Of a DNA stretch of 5,242 nt, positions 1 through 5,242 are shown one piece after another. The stretch is from Nitratiruptor sp. (GTDB taxonomy: Bacteria; Campylobacterota; Campylobacteria; Campylobacterales; Nitratiruptoraceae): the NCBI GenBank assembly GCA_015494505.1, contig WGBB01000176.1:1-5242 (forward strand). Reading direction: 5' to 3'. The notes under the pieces were generated by a model. It ran no database searches, was not told where the DNA came from, and worked only from the letters and a program-made list of their open reading frames with translations. A program made the translations under genes and the position numbers. The first letter of the stretch is position 1, and the number at the start of each line of letters is the position of its first letter.

Positions 1-341
1 CTTTTGACACTGAGCACCACCGCTTGGGGATTTTGATAATCTAGCGTATAGCCATGTGAGCGTAGGACTTCCAGAAACTCCGGCACGCCGTAGGCTGCGA
101 TCTTACGTGCATCCAGCACCGTGTCAAGCACCATCAAAGGATCGATATAGTGCTCTCGGTCTATGGCAAATCCCAGACTTTGCAAATACTCCAAAAAATC
201 GCGGCGCTTGGTGTTGTTGGTGATGATGACGTAGGGGATGGAGCGTTCGTTGAGTGCGTCGATAAACTCCACCGCTCCCGGGATGGGGAGCTTCTCGATA
301 TCGTCGATGAGCGTACCCTGCACGTCGATAAAGAGCCTCAC
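1..341 (-). CDS. HAD-IIA (NagD-like) family hydrolase, N-terminal part; runs off the window
   Basis: Visible are 113 codons from a GTG start at 341-339; the 3' part lies beyond base 1. The protein opens with FIDVQGTLID, which is HAD motif I with Asp6 as the expected nucleophile, followed by PGAVEFIDAL and then VIITNNTKR around residues 38-46, which is motif II in the TNN form typical of HAD-IIA phosphatases. The region from about residue 62 would be the beginning of the C2 cap (PLMVLDTVLDARKIAAYG), so the catalytic motifs III and IV are outside the window. The GTG overlaps the lysA stop as GTGA, with GAGG 8 nt upstream (353-350) as ribosome binding site; the next in-frame ATG is residue 70, too late to be the start. 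The odd point is Gln8 where phosphatases carry the second Asp of DxD. Family members dephosphorylate small metabolites, but the substrate cannot be inferred. Position after lysA matches the Campylobacter arrangement as I recall it. Confidence 0.85.
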   Translation of the reverse strand, partial: MRLFIDVQGTLIDDIEKLPIPGAVEFIDALNERSIPYVIITNNTKRRDFLEYLQSLGFAIDREHYIDPLMVLDTVLDARKIAAYGVPEFLEVLRSHGYTLDYQNPQAVVLSVK

Positions 342-1546
342 ACCAAAAACCTCACTTCCTTTTCGATGATATACTCGAAACTCTCACGCTCTCTAATAAG
401 CCTATCTTCACCCCTTTCGACGGCCACTTCGGCCGGGCGGGGACGGGTGTTGTAGTTGCTACTCATCACGAATCCATAGGCTCCGGCACTTTTTACCACC
501 ACGATATCGCCGGGCTCGGTGGGCGGCAGGAGGCGCTCTTTTGCAAAGAAGTCGCCGCTTTCACATACAGGCCCCACCACGTCGGCTTTGGACTCATCGC
601 CGCTTTTGCCGGCTATTTCGATTTCGTGGTAGGCGTTGTAGAGGCTTGGGCGCAAGAGGTCGTTCATAGCGCCGTCGACGATGATGAAGCGCTTGTCCTT
701 GTTGCGTTTTTCATAGAGCACACGCGTGAGAAACACACCCGCATTGCCCACGATGAAGCGGCCCGGCTCGCAGACTATCGTCATATCGGTACCGCTGAGC
801 GTAGAGAGAATCGCCTGCGCATAATCGTAGGGCTCGATGGTCTCTTCGTCTTTATAGCGAATACCTAGTCCCCCGCCCACATCGAAAAACTTGATGTCGA
901 TATCGATTTTTTGCAGCGCCTTGGCAAGTTCGGCTACTTTGGCACTCGCCTCTTTGATGGGCTCGAGGTCGGTGAGCTGACTGCCGATATGAAAGTGGAT
1001 GCCCACGGGCTCGAGATGGGGTGAATTTTTGGCGCGAAGATAGATGCGCTTGGCCGTATCGATATCGACACCGAACTTGTTGGCGCTAAGCCCCGTAGAG
1101 ATATAGGGGTGTGTCTTGGGATCGATATCGGGATTGACCCGCACGCTGATGCGCGCTCTTTTGCCAAGCTTTGCCGCTATTTCTTCGATGCGCTCGCTTT
1201 CGGCTTCGCTCTCGATATTGAGAAAGAGGATATCTTTTTGGATCGCCTCTTCGATTTCGTCATCGCGCTTGCCCACACCGCTAAAGATGATTTTGTAATT
1301 GGGAATGCCGGCAAGTAGAGCTCGCTTGACCTCTCCGATACTGACACAATCTGCTCCTGCTCCCAGATTTGCTAGGAGCCTAAGGACGCTGAGATTCGAG
1401 TTGGCCTTCACCGCATAGGCGATGAGAGATTTACGCGCTTTGAATGCACTCTTGATAGCGTTGTAGTTTTGGGCTATCTGGTCGAAATCGTACACATACA
1501 GAGGCGTATCGTACTTCTTGGCTAAGGCTTGATAGTCCACTCCCAT
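338..1546 (-). CDS. lysA: Diaminopimelate decarboxylase (LysA)
   Basis: Catalyses PLP-dependent decarboxylation of meso-diaminopimelate to L-lysine, the last step of lysine synthesis, in the cytoplasm. The protein is complete (402 aa from the ATG, 400 from the likelier GTG) and of normal family length. Numbered from the ATG: YAVKAN at 44-49 holds the PLP lysine (Lys47); HFHIGSQ at 184-190; the glycine-rich phosphate loop DVGGGLG at 222-228; CEPGR at 259-263; and VCESGD at 327-332 with the active-site Cys328 contributed across the dimer. Tyr357 in GAYGF is the usual substrate/PLP-side tyrosine. Fold order is alanine-racemase-like TIM barrel then C-terminal beta domain. The start is doubtful: the ATG at 1546 directly abuts its AAAAGG, whereas GTG at 1540-1538 has AAGG 6 nt upstream and yields MDYQALAKKY, which resembles epsilon LysA N-termini. 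It has its own promoter and its stop overlaps the next gene by 4 nt. Confidence 0.97.
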   Translation of the reverse strand: MGVDYQALAKKYDTPLYVYDFDQIAQNYNAIKSAFKARKSLIAYAVKANSNLSVLRLLANLGAGADCVSIGEVKRALLAGIPNYKIIFSGVGKRDDEIEEAIQKDILFLNIESEAESERIEEIAAKLGKRARISVRVNPDIDPKTHPYISTGLSANKFGVDIDTAKRIYLRAKNSPHLEPVGIHFHIGSQLTDLEPIKEASAKVAELAKALQKIDIDIKFFDVGGGLGIRYKDEETIEPYDYAQAILSTLSGTDMTIVCEPGRFIVGNAGVFLTRVLYEKRNKDKRFIIVDGAMNDLLRPSLYNAYHEIEIAGKSGDESKADVVGPVCESGDFFAKERLLPPTEPGDIVVVKSAGAYGFVMSSNYNTRPRPAEVAVERGEDRLIRERESFEYIIEKEVRFLV

Positions 1547-1552
1547 CCTTTT
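1547..1552 (-). promoter_or_regulatory. Ribosome binding site that decides the lysA start
   Basis: The minus strand reads AAAAGG followed immediately by ATGGGAGTG. With zero spacing it cannot serve the ATG at 1546 in the usual way, but it lies 6 nt before the in-frame GTG at 1540-1538, which is normal spacing. This supports translation from the GTG. Confidence 0.6.
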
Positions 1553-1565
1553 GAAAATTTGCCCA

Positions 1566-1571
1566 ATAGTA
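1566..1571 (-). promoter_or_regulatory. Promoter -10 box (TGC-TACTAT) of lysA-HAD
   Basis: In the 35-bp gap after the permease gene the minus strand reads TTTTTTTGCTACTAT: a T-tract, an extended -10 TGC and a hexamer differing from TATAAT at two positions. It lies 25 nt before the GTG at 1540 that I favour as the lysA start, the same spacing as the permease promoter to its ATG. No -35 is visible. Confidence 0.58.
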
Positions 1572-1581
1572 GCAAAAAAAC

Positions 1582-2613
1582 TTAAAATCTCTTATAAAAC
1601 CACAAAGCAGCAACAAAGAGGAAAAAAATCGGAAGCAAAATGGCGATTTCGGGCATCAAAGTAGCATTGAATGCAAGTTTACTCAGCACATAGAGTACAC
1701 CCCATACAAAAAGGGTCGCTGCGACCGCTGCGAAACTAAAGAGATTGACGTTGCCTATCCTAGCACTCAACGGTACGAAATAGAAAATTATAATCATGAG
1801 AAGCGGCGCAAAAAAGGGATAGAAGAGATTGTAATACAAAAGGGCCTTGAGCTTTTGAATATCGATGTTTTGTCGCACAAAGAGTTTGATGGCGTAGATA
1901 GCATCAAGCAGTGTCATGGATGTCTTGCCCTCATAAACCGAATCGAGTATTTTAGGCTTGTAGCCGTCAAGCGTGGTGATATCTTGGGTTTTGATGGCGA
2001 TTTTGTTTTGTAAATTTTCTATGATACGGGCACGCGGCATATGCCAACTGCCTTTGGAAAAGTAGGCACTTTTGGAAATAATAATGCGCTCTAAGCGTGT
2101 GCCGTTGGTATCAAAAACCCGCACATCCCGTGCGCGTTTTTGCAAAGGATAGAGAGCTCCAAAATAGACATACTGGTCGTTGTATTTGAAGTAGAGCTCT
2201 TTAGTGGCGCTTTGTAAGGAGTTGAACTCTTTGATGTTTTCGGCATACTCTTTGGCATAGGAAAAGGATGTCAAATGCAAAAAAAGATAGATGAGCGTCA
2301 GAAGCAAAGCGCTCCCAAAAAGAGGACGCAATACATCTTTTTTGCTATATCCTAAAGCATAGAGAGCCACAAGTTCGTTGGAGCGAATGAGGTGCACCTT
2401 TAAAGCAATGAGTGCAAAAACCAAAGAGATGGGAAAAAGTATATCGATACCTGCTAGCGTGCGGTAAAAAACGTAGAGCACCTGCAAGTTAGCCGATTGG
2501 GGAAGCGCTTTGACGGCCTGTAAAAAATCAAGCCCCACAAAAAAGAGAATCAGTGCAAAGAGGATGATAAAAAAATATTTAAGATATGCAAGTGCAAGAT
2601 ACCTCTTGGCCAT
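1582..2613 (-). CDS. LptF/LptG (YjgP/YjgQ) family LPS transport permease
   Basis: Inner-membrane subunit expected to pair with a second permease and the ATPase LptB to extract lipopolysaccharide from the inner membrane and pass it to the periplasmic Lpt bridge. The 343 aa protein has the family plan: hydrophobic segments at about 10-33, 52-74 and 98-118, a hydrophilic periplasmic part (about 119-255) that would form the beta-jellyroll, then segments at about 264-284, 290-311 and 320-340. The cytoplasmic stretch RSNELVALYALGYSKKDVLRP at 77-97 matches the conserved coupling helix that contacts LptB. Basic residues MAKR at the start and FYKRF at the end fit cytoplasmic termini. The ATG at 2613 has AAAGAGG 4 nt upstream. 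H. pylori and C. jejuni carry a family member in the same place after pth. I cannot decide between LptF and LptG from sequence by eye, so no symbol is given. Confidence 0.9.
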   Translation of the reverse strand: MAKRYLALAYLKYFFIILFALILFFVGLDFLQAVKALPQSANLQVLYVFYRTLAGIDILFPISLVFALIALKVHLIRSNELVALYALGYSKKDVLRPLFGSALLLTLIYLFLHLTSFSYAKEYAENIKEFNSLQSATKELYFKYNDQYVYFGALYPLQKRARDVRVFDTNGTRLERIIISKSAYFSKGSWHMPRARIIENLQNKIAIKTQDITTLDGYKPKILDSVYEGKTSMTLLDAIYAIKLFVRQNIDIQKLKALLYYNLFYPFFAPLLMIIIFYFVPLSARIGNVNLFSFAAVAATLFVWGVLYVLSKLAFNATLMPEIAILLPIFFLFVAALWFYKRF

Positions 2614-2638
2614 CGCGCCTCTTTGATAAATTTAGGAG

Positions 2639-2644
2639 ATTGTA
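2639..2644 (-). promoter_or_regulatory. Promoter -10 box (TGC-TACAAT) of the LptF/G-family gene
   Basis: In the 43-bp gap after pth the minus strand reads TTTTTTGCTACAAT: a T-tract, an extended -10 TGC and a near-consensus hexamer with no recognisable -35. Exactly 25 nt separate the hexamer from the ATG at 2613. The same arrangement precedes lysA. Confidence 0.6.
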
Positions 2645-2656
2645 GCAAAAAAGTGT

Positions 2657-3223
2657 TTAGTCGCAGCTAAGAGGCTTGCGTGAAAAGCGAGAGCGCACCT
2701 CTTCGAGTGGTTTGCGTATGAGCTCCAGTGCCGCTTCGGCAGCCGTCTCGATGCGAGGGCCGATGCATTCAAGCTCTTTTGGCGTAAAATCACTGAGTAC
2801 ATACGATATCACTTGCGATTTGTGTTCGGGCCTGCCGATGCCAAAACGCACGCGAATATAGTCGGCTCCGATATGCGCATCGATGGATTTGAGCCCATTG
2901 TGCCCGCCGTGGCTGCCGCCTCGTTTGATGCGAACGGCTCCCAGACCCAAATCCAAATCGTCATGGATGACGATAATATGCTCGTTTTCGATTTTGTAGA
3001 AGTTCTTCACGGCTGCGACGCTCTCGCCGCTAAGGTTCATGAATGTAAGAGGTTTGAGGAGCAGAATTTCGCCGGCTTTGTAGAGCTCACCTTTGAAGCT
3101 GCTTTTAGATTGAGGAGTGGGGCTGAGGCGATCGATCAGACGATCGACCACCATGAAGCCTATATTGTGGCGGTTCTTGGCATACTTCTCGCCAGGATTG
3201 CCAAGACCGACAATGAGGTGCAT
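2657..3223 (-). CDS. pth: Peptidyl-tRNA hydrolase (Pth)
   Basis: Cleaves the ester bond of peptidyl-tRNAs that drop off the ribosome, recycling tRNA in the cytoplasm; usually essential. The 188 aa protein is complete and of normal length. It begins with HLIVGLGNPG and contains NRHNIG, placing catalytic His19 (E. coli His20) and Asn9 (E. coli Asn10). Met62 and Asn63 in FMNLSG correspond to E. coli Met67 and Asn68; Asp88 in VIHDDLDL corresponds to Asp93; Asn109 in GGHNG corresponds to Asn114. RFGIGRP at 126-132 completes the signature. All key residues are present, with a consistent five-residue offset after a short loop deletion. The ATG shares one base with the rplY stop (TAATG) and has no good Shine-Dalgarno sequence, so translation probably depends on coupling to rplY. 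The rplY-pth pairing is widespread in bacteria. Confidence 0.98.
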   Translation of the reverse strand: MHLIVGLGNPGEKYAKNRHNIGFMVVDRLIDRLSPTPQSKSSFKGELYKAGEILLLKPLTFMNLSGESVAAVKNFYKIENEHIIVIHDDLDLGLGAVRIKRGGSHGGHNGLKSIDAHIGADYIRVRFGIGRPEHKSQVISYVLSDFTPKELECIGPRIETAAEAALELIRKPLEEVRSRFSRKPLSCD

Positions 3224-3759
3224 TATTTAGCTTTGACCACACCTACCACTGCAACATGAGGAGGTGTCATGTGCTCGACACCTTCAGGAAGCTCGATGTC
3301 GCGAATGAGAATCGTATCACCTACATCGAGATTGCTCACATCAAGCGTGATGCTATCGGGAATGTTTTCGATAGCGCCTTTAACTTTGATGCGGCGTTTG
3401 GATGTGATGAGGACACCTTTGTTTTTGAGACCGATCGGCGTGCCGACGGTTTTGATAGGTACCATATAGTAGGTCACGACACCAGGCTGCGCCACCATCA
3501 AATCCACATGCAAAAGATCGTACGTTACAGGGTCCTTTTGGTACTCCTGTACCACGACGTTGAGTTCTTTATCGCCGACTTTTACGGGAAAAGCGAGTTT
3601 CTCTTTGTGGCGGACGGTTCGGATGAAATCACCCTTTTTGAACGCCGCATGGATGTTGGGAAACCCTTTTCCGTAGATGTTGGCAATTAGATAACCATCC
3701 CGACGCAAGGCTTTTGTCGCCTTTTTACCGGTACTCTCTCTAATAATGCCTTCCAACAT
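3223..3759 (-). CDS. rplY: 50S ribosomal protein bL25, long Ctc form
   Basis: Binds 5S rRNA in the large-subunit central protuberance. At 178 aa this is the two-domain CTC/TL5 form, not the short E. coli L25. The N-terminal RNA-binding domain (about 1-88) carries the family pattern RESTGKKATKALRRDGYLIANIYGKG and ends near QKDPVTYDLLHVDL; the C-terminal TL5-type beta domain (about 90-178) includes VPIKTVGTP and the LPEGVEHMTPPHVAVV tail typical of Ctc proteins. The ATG at 3759 is supported by AAGGAAG at 3770-3764. It is preceded by a TATAAT promoter and followed without gap by pth, so the two translation-related genes form one unit. The length equals my recollection of the H. pylori protein, consistent with a Campylobacterota source. 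Confidence 0.96.
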   Translation of the reverse strand: MLEGIIRESTGKKATKALRRDGYLIANIYGKGFPNIHAAFKKGDFIRTVRHKEKLAFPVKVGDKELNVVVQEYQKDPVTYDLLHVDLMVAQPGVVTYYMVPIKTVGTPIGLKNKGVLITSKRRIKVKGAIENIPDSITLDVSNLDVGDTILIRDIELPEGVEHMTPPHVAVVGVVKAK

Positions 3760-3789
3760 TGTTCTTCCTTATCTATAAAATGGGTGCAA

Positions 3790-3795
3790 ATTATA
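3790..3795 (-). promoter_or_regulatory. Promoter -10 box (TATAAT) of rplY-pth
   Basis: On the minus strand the sequence reads TTTTCGCTATAAT, a perfect -10 hexamer 30 nt before the rplY ATG, inside the 66-bp pilT-rplY gap. No TTGACA-like -35 is found at 15-18 bp spacing; upstream DNA is A/T-rich, as is usual for Campylobacterota housekeeping promoters. Transcription would begin near 3783 and give a leader of roughly 20-25 nt containing the AAGGAAG ribosome binding site. This lets the ribosomal unit be expressed independently of tal-pilT. Confidence 0.7.
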
Positions 3796-3801
3796 GCGAA
3801 A

Positions 3802-3830
3802 ATTGATTTATATTTGCTTAAAAAATCAAT
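3802..3830. repeat. Perfect 8-bp inverted repeat spanning the pilT stop, just upstream of the rplY -10
   Basis: The arms attgattt (3802-3809) and aaatcaat (3823-3830) are exact reverse complements separated by 13 nt of A/T-rich sequence. The distal arm covers the pilT TGA stop (3828-3826). The repeat sits where the -35 region of the rplY promoter would be. It could be a protein-binding palindrome or a weak AT-only hairpin at the end of the tal-pilT transcript. In the pilT direction it is followed only by TTTTCGC, so it is a poor intrinsic terminator; chance is also possible in DNA this A/T-rich. Confidence 0.45.
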
Positions 3831-4974
3831 CCAGCTTCAAGTCGATCACCCCTTCGTCAAGGGAATCTTGATGGGTTTTAGCATCAACATCCTTCATCTT
3901 AAGCATAAGGTCGGAGCGAGAAGTAGCGTTGTGCAATGCTTCTTCCTTGTCGATAATACCTTCTTCGTAGAGTCTCAAGAGCGCTTGGTCAAATGATTGC
4001 ATACCGTAGATTTCCCCCTCTTCAATGGCCTGTGAAATTTCGCTGTCGTTGCCGCTCTCGATTAATGATGCTATCCTCTCCGTTTTAAAGAGAATCTCCA
4101 AAGCCGCAGCCCGACCGCCGTTTACAGTCTTGACGAGACGTTGGGAGACGATGGCTTCGAGTACGGCACCAAGCACAATGCGAATACGGTTTTGCTCTTC
4201 GGAAGGAAAAACGGAGATGATACGGTTGATGGTCTCCTTGGCATCGAGAGTATGGAGCGTAGAAAAGACCAAGTGTCCCGTCTCGGCTGCGTGCAGTGCC
4301 ATCTCGATGGTCTCCAGGTCTCGCATCTCCCCGATGACGATGATGTCAGGGTCTTCACGCAGTGCAGCACGTAAAGCTCTGGCATACGAAGGCGTATCTT
4401 GTCCAAGACTTCGCTGGTTGACAATGCACCCTTTGTTTTTGTGGACAAATTCCACGGGGTCTTCGATAGTGATGATATGTTCGCTACGGGTACGGTTTAT
4501 CTCATCTATGATGGCGGCCATAGTGGTAGACTTCCCGCTACCTGTAATACCGGTGACCAACACGAGGCCACGCTTGAGCTCGGCTATCTTTTTGATTGAC
4601 TTAGGAAGCCCCAACTCATCGATAGTCTTGATTTTAGTGGGTATAACACGAAACACTGCCGAAACACCGTCTATTTGGAAAAAGATATTAGCACGAAAAC
4701 GGTGCTCTTCGTCAAGAACGTGTATAAGGTCGGCATCCTTATTCTTTGCCATCTCATCGAAGCGGCTACGCAAAAGCTCTTTGGCAAGAAGAAGCGCATC
4801 CTCTTTGGAGATGATTTCGGTAGAGATGGGCGTGATGTCGCCGTTGATACGGGCAAAGACGGGAGAATTGGCCTTAATATGGAGGTCGCTACCTCCCAAG
4901 GCAATCATCTCTTGCAAATAGCGATTGAGCTTTTTTGTCATCCTAAAATCGTGTGTGCGTGGGTCGAAACTCAT
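3826..4974 (-). CDS. Type IV pilus retraction-type ATPase, PilT/PilU family
   Basis: A hexameric cytoplasmic ATPase of the type II/IV secretion superfamily that would power pilus retraction (twitching, DNA uptake, surface sensing). The 382 aa protein is complete: N-terminal PAS-like domain with GGSDLHI (27-33), Walker A GITGSGKST (142-150, Lys148), Asp box ITIEDPVEF (168-176), Walker B DIIVIGEMRD (210-219, catalytic Glu216) and His box AETGHLVFSTLHT (230-242). The core reads like PilT (REDPDIIVIGEMRDLETI), but the AIRNLIRE retraction motif is replaced by RIASLIESGND (300-310), and the C-terminus (GMQSFDQALLRLY, then EEALHNATSRSDLMLKMK) resembles PilU, followed by an acidic tail to 382. The ATG overlaps the tal stop (ATGA) and has AAGGAG 5 nt upstream, which decides it over Met12. 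No other pilus gene is in view. Annotators may label it pilT; I hold back the symbol because of the mixed signature. Confidence 0.93.
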   Translation of the reverse strand: MSFDPRTHDFRMTKKLNRYLQEMIALGGSDLHIKANSPVFARINGDITPISTEIISKEDALLLAKELLRSRFDEMAKNKDADLIHVLDEEHRFRANIFFQIDGVSAVFRVIPTKIKTIDELGLPKSIKKIAELKRGLVLVTGITGSGKSTTMAAIIDEINRTRSEHIITIEDPVEFVHKNKGCIVNQRSLGQDTPSYARALRAALREDPDIIVIGEMRDLETIEMALHAAETGHLVFSTLHTLDAKETINRIISVFPSEEQNRIRIVLGAVLEAIVSQRLVKTVNGGRAAALEILFKTERIASLIESGNDSEISQAIEEGEIYGMQSFDQALLRLYEEGIIDKEEALHNATSRSDLMLKMKDVDAKTHQDSLDEGVIDLKLD

Positions 4975-5242
4975 GCAAGCTCCTTGAGTATCTCCTCGAA
5001 AGCCTCCACGAAAGCCTCGAGTCCTTCGTGCAAAAGTTCGTCATAGACGCTTTTCATATCGATGCCGTGGGCTTTGAGAGTGGTAAAAAATTTCTCTATC
5101 TCCTCTTGGGGAATGGGAAGTTTGGGCTCTTTGTCTCCATCTTTGACAAAGGCTTCGATGGTGGCGATGGGAGCGGTATTGATGCTTTTGGGAGCAACAA
5201 GTTCGCTGATGTAGTAGTGCGCCGGATAATCGCCGCCTTTCA
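4971..5242 (-). CDS. tal: Transaldolase, C-terminal end; 5' part outside the window
   Basis: Transfers the dihydroxyacetone unit from sedoheptulose-7-phosphate to glyceraldehyde-3-phosphate in the non-oxidative pentose phosphate pathway. Only the last 89 codons are visible. The stretch YYISELVAPKSINTAP followed by TIEAFV matches the C-terminal part of the long actinobacterial/epsilon transaldolase type (compare YVSELVGPNTVNTMP in the mycobacterial enzyme, from memory). The remainder is helical, with EIEKFFTTLKAHGIDMKSVYDEL and GLEAFVEAFEEILKELA, ending at TGA. The Schiff-base lysine and barrel core lie upstream of the window, so activity cannot be judged. The stop overlaps the pilus ATPase start by 4 nt, and the ATPase's Shine-Dalgarno sequence lies inside the last tal codons. 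H. pylori places tal just before rplY-pth, which supports the call. Confidence 0.88.
   Translation of the reverse strand, partial: KGGDYPAHYYISELVAPKSINTAPIATIEAFVKDGDKEPKLPIPQEEIEKFFTTLKAHGIDMKSVYDELLHEGLEAFVEAFEEILKELA
4980..4985 (-). promoter_or_regulatory. Ribosome binding site of the PilT/PilU gene, inside tal
   Basis: AAGGAG on the minus strand lies 5 nt before the ATG at 4974, within the last tal codons (Lys-Glu). It is a strong Shine-Dalgarno match and fixes the ATPase start at the ATGA overlap, rather than at the internal Met12 (4941). Confidence 0.8.

Noticed and set aside
150..455. Plus-strand open frame across the lysA-HAD junction
   Set aside because: It is antisense to the 3' end of lysA and the start of the HAD gene, whose overlapping GTGA junction explains the region fully.
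2641..2675. Possible terminator after pth: TTAG/CTAA stem followed by T-run on the minus strand
   Set aside because: The stem is only 4 bp and A/T-rich with an intervening ACAC before the Ts; the T-run is better explained as part of the promoter of the next gene.
3126..3150. Repeated CGATCGA-like palindromic words
   Set aside because: They lie inside pth and encode the DRLIDRL repeat of an ordinary helix, so coding sequence explains them.
2813..3690. Plus-strand open frames of 144 and 148 codons opposite pth and rplY
   Set aside because: They are antisense to two highly conserved genes, have no plausible domain or ribosome binding context, and only exist as mirror frames.
4025..4921. Long plus-strand open frame (298 codons) antisense to the pilus ATPase gene
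   Set aside because: It lies wholly opposite a fully conserved PilT/PilU gene, has a serine/arginine-rich composition with no recognisable motif, and is explained by the codon bias of the real gene.
1..5242. Mobile element, CRISPR array, defence system or RNA gene
   Set aside because: The window is almost completely filled by seven conserved housekeeping-type genes with gaps under 70 bp; no terminal repeats, repeat-spacer units, tRNA-like or rRNA-like sequence was seen.

Overview
All seven genes in this window lie on the minus strand, so the biological reading direction is from base 5242 down to base 1. The window looks like ordinary core chromosome of a Campylobacterota (Epsilonproteobacteria) member. 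The evidence is the gene order rplY-pth-LptF/G-family-lysA-HAD, which from memory matches the Campylobacter jejuni cluster Cj0311-Cj0315, plus a transaldolase upstream of rplY-pth-permease, which from memory matches Helicobacter pylori HP1495-HP1498. The LysA and bL25 sequences also have an epsilon character, and the promoters show a T-tract plus -10 box with no recognisable -35. The base composition is richer in G+C than Campylobacter or Helicobacter and a type IV pilus retraction-type ATPase is present, so a free-living sulfur or hydrogen oxidiser (for example a Sulfurimonas, Sulfurovum, Sulfuricurvum or Hydrogenimonas relative) is more likely than a host-associated genus. I cannot fix the genus.

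Layout in transcription order: (1) the last 89 codons of a transaldolase (5242-4971), overlapping by ATGA (2) a PilT/PilU-type ATPase (4974-3826); a short AT-rich intergenic region carries an 8-bp inverted repeat and a TATAAT promoter, followed by (3) ribosomal protein bL25, long Ctc form (3759-3223), overlapping by TAATG (4) peptidyl-tRNA hydrolase (3223-2657); a short gap with a promoter, then (5) an LptF/LptG-family permease (2613-1582); another short gap with a near-identical promoter, then (6) diaminopimelate decarboxylase lysA (1546 or, more likely, 1540 to 338), overlapping by GTGA (7) the N-terminal 113 codons of a HAD-IIA family hydrolase (341-1), which runs out of the window.

The genes are mostly housekeeping: pentose-phosphate carbon shuffling (tal), translation (bL25 and Pth), LPS export (permease) and lysine/peptidoglycan precursor synthesis (lysA). 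The pilus ATPase has no functional link to its neighbours that I can see. Three of the four tight junctions are stop/start overlaps that imply translational coupling (tal-pilT, rplY-pth, lysA-HAD), while three internal promoters can separate rplY-pth, the permease and lysA-HAD into their own transcripts. I see no intrinsic terminator, tRNA, rRNA, mobile element, CRISPR array or intergenic stretch over 70 bases. I found no convincing new system; the best second looks are the D-x-Q active-site motif in the HAD protein, the PilT/PilU hybrid ATPase tied to tal, the GTG start of lysA and the matching promoter modules.
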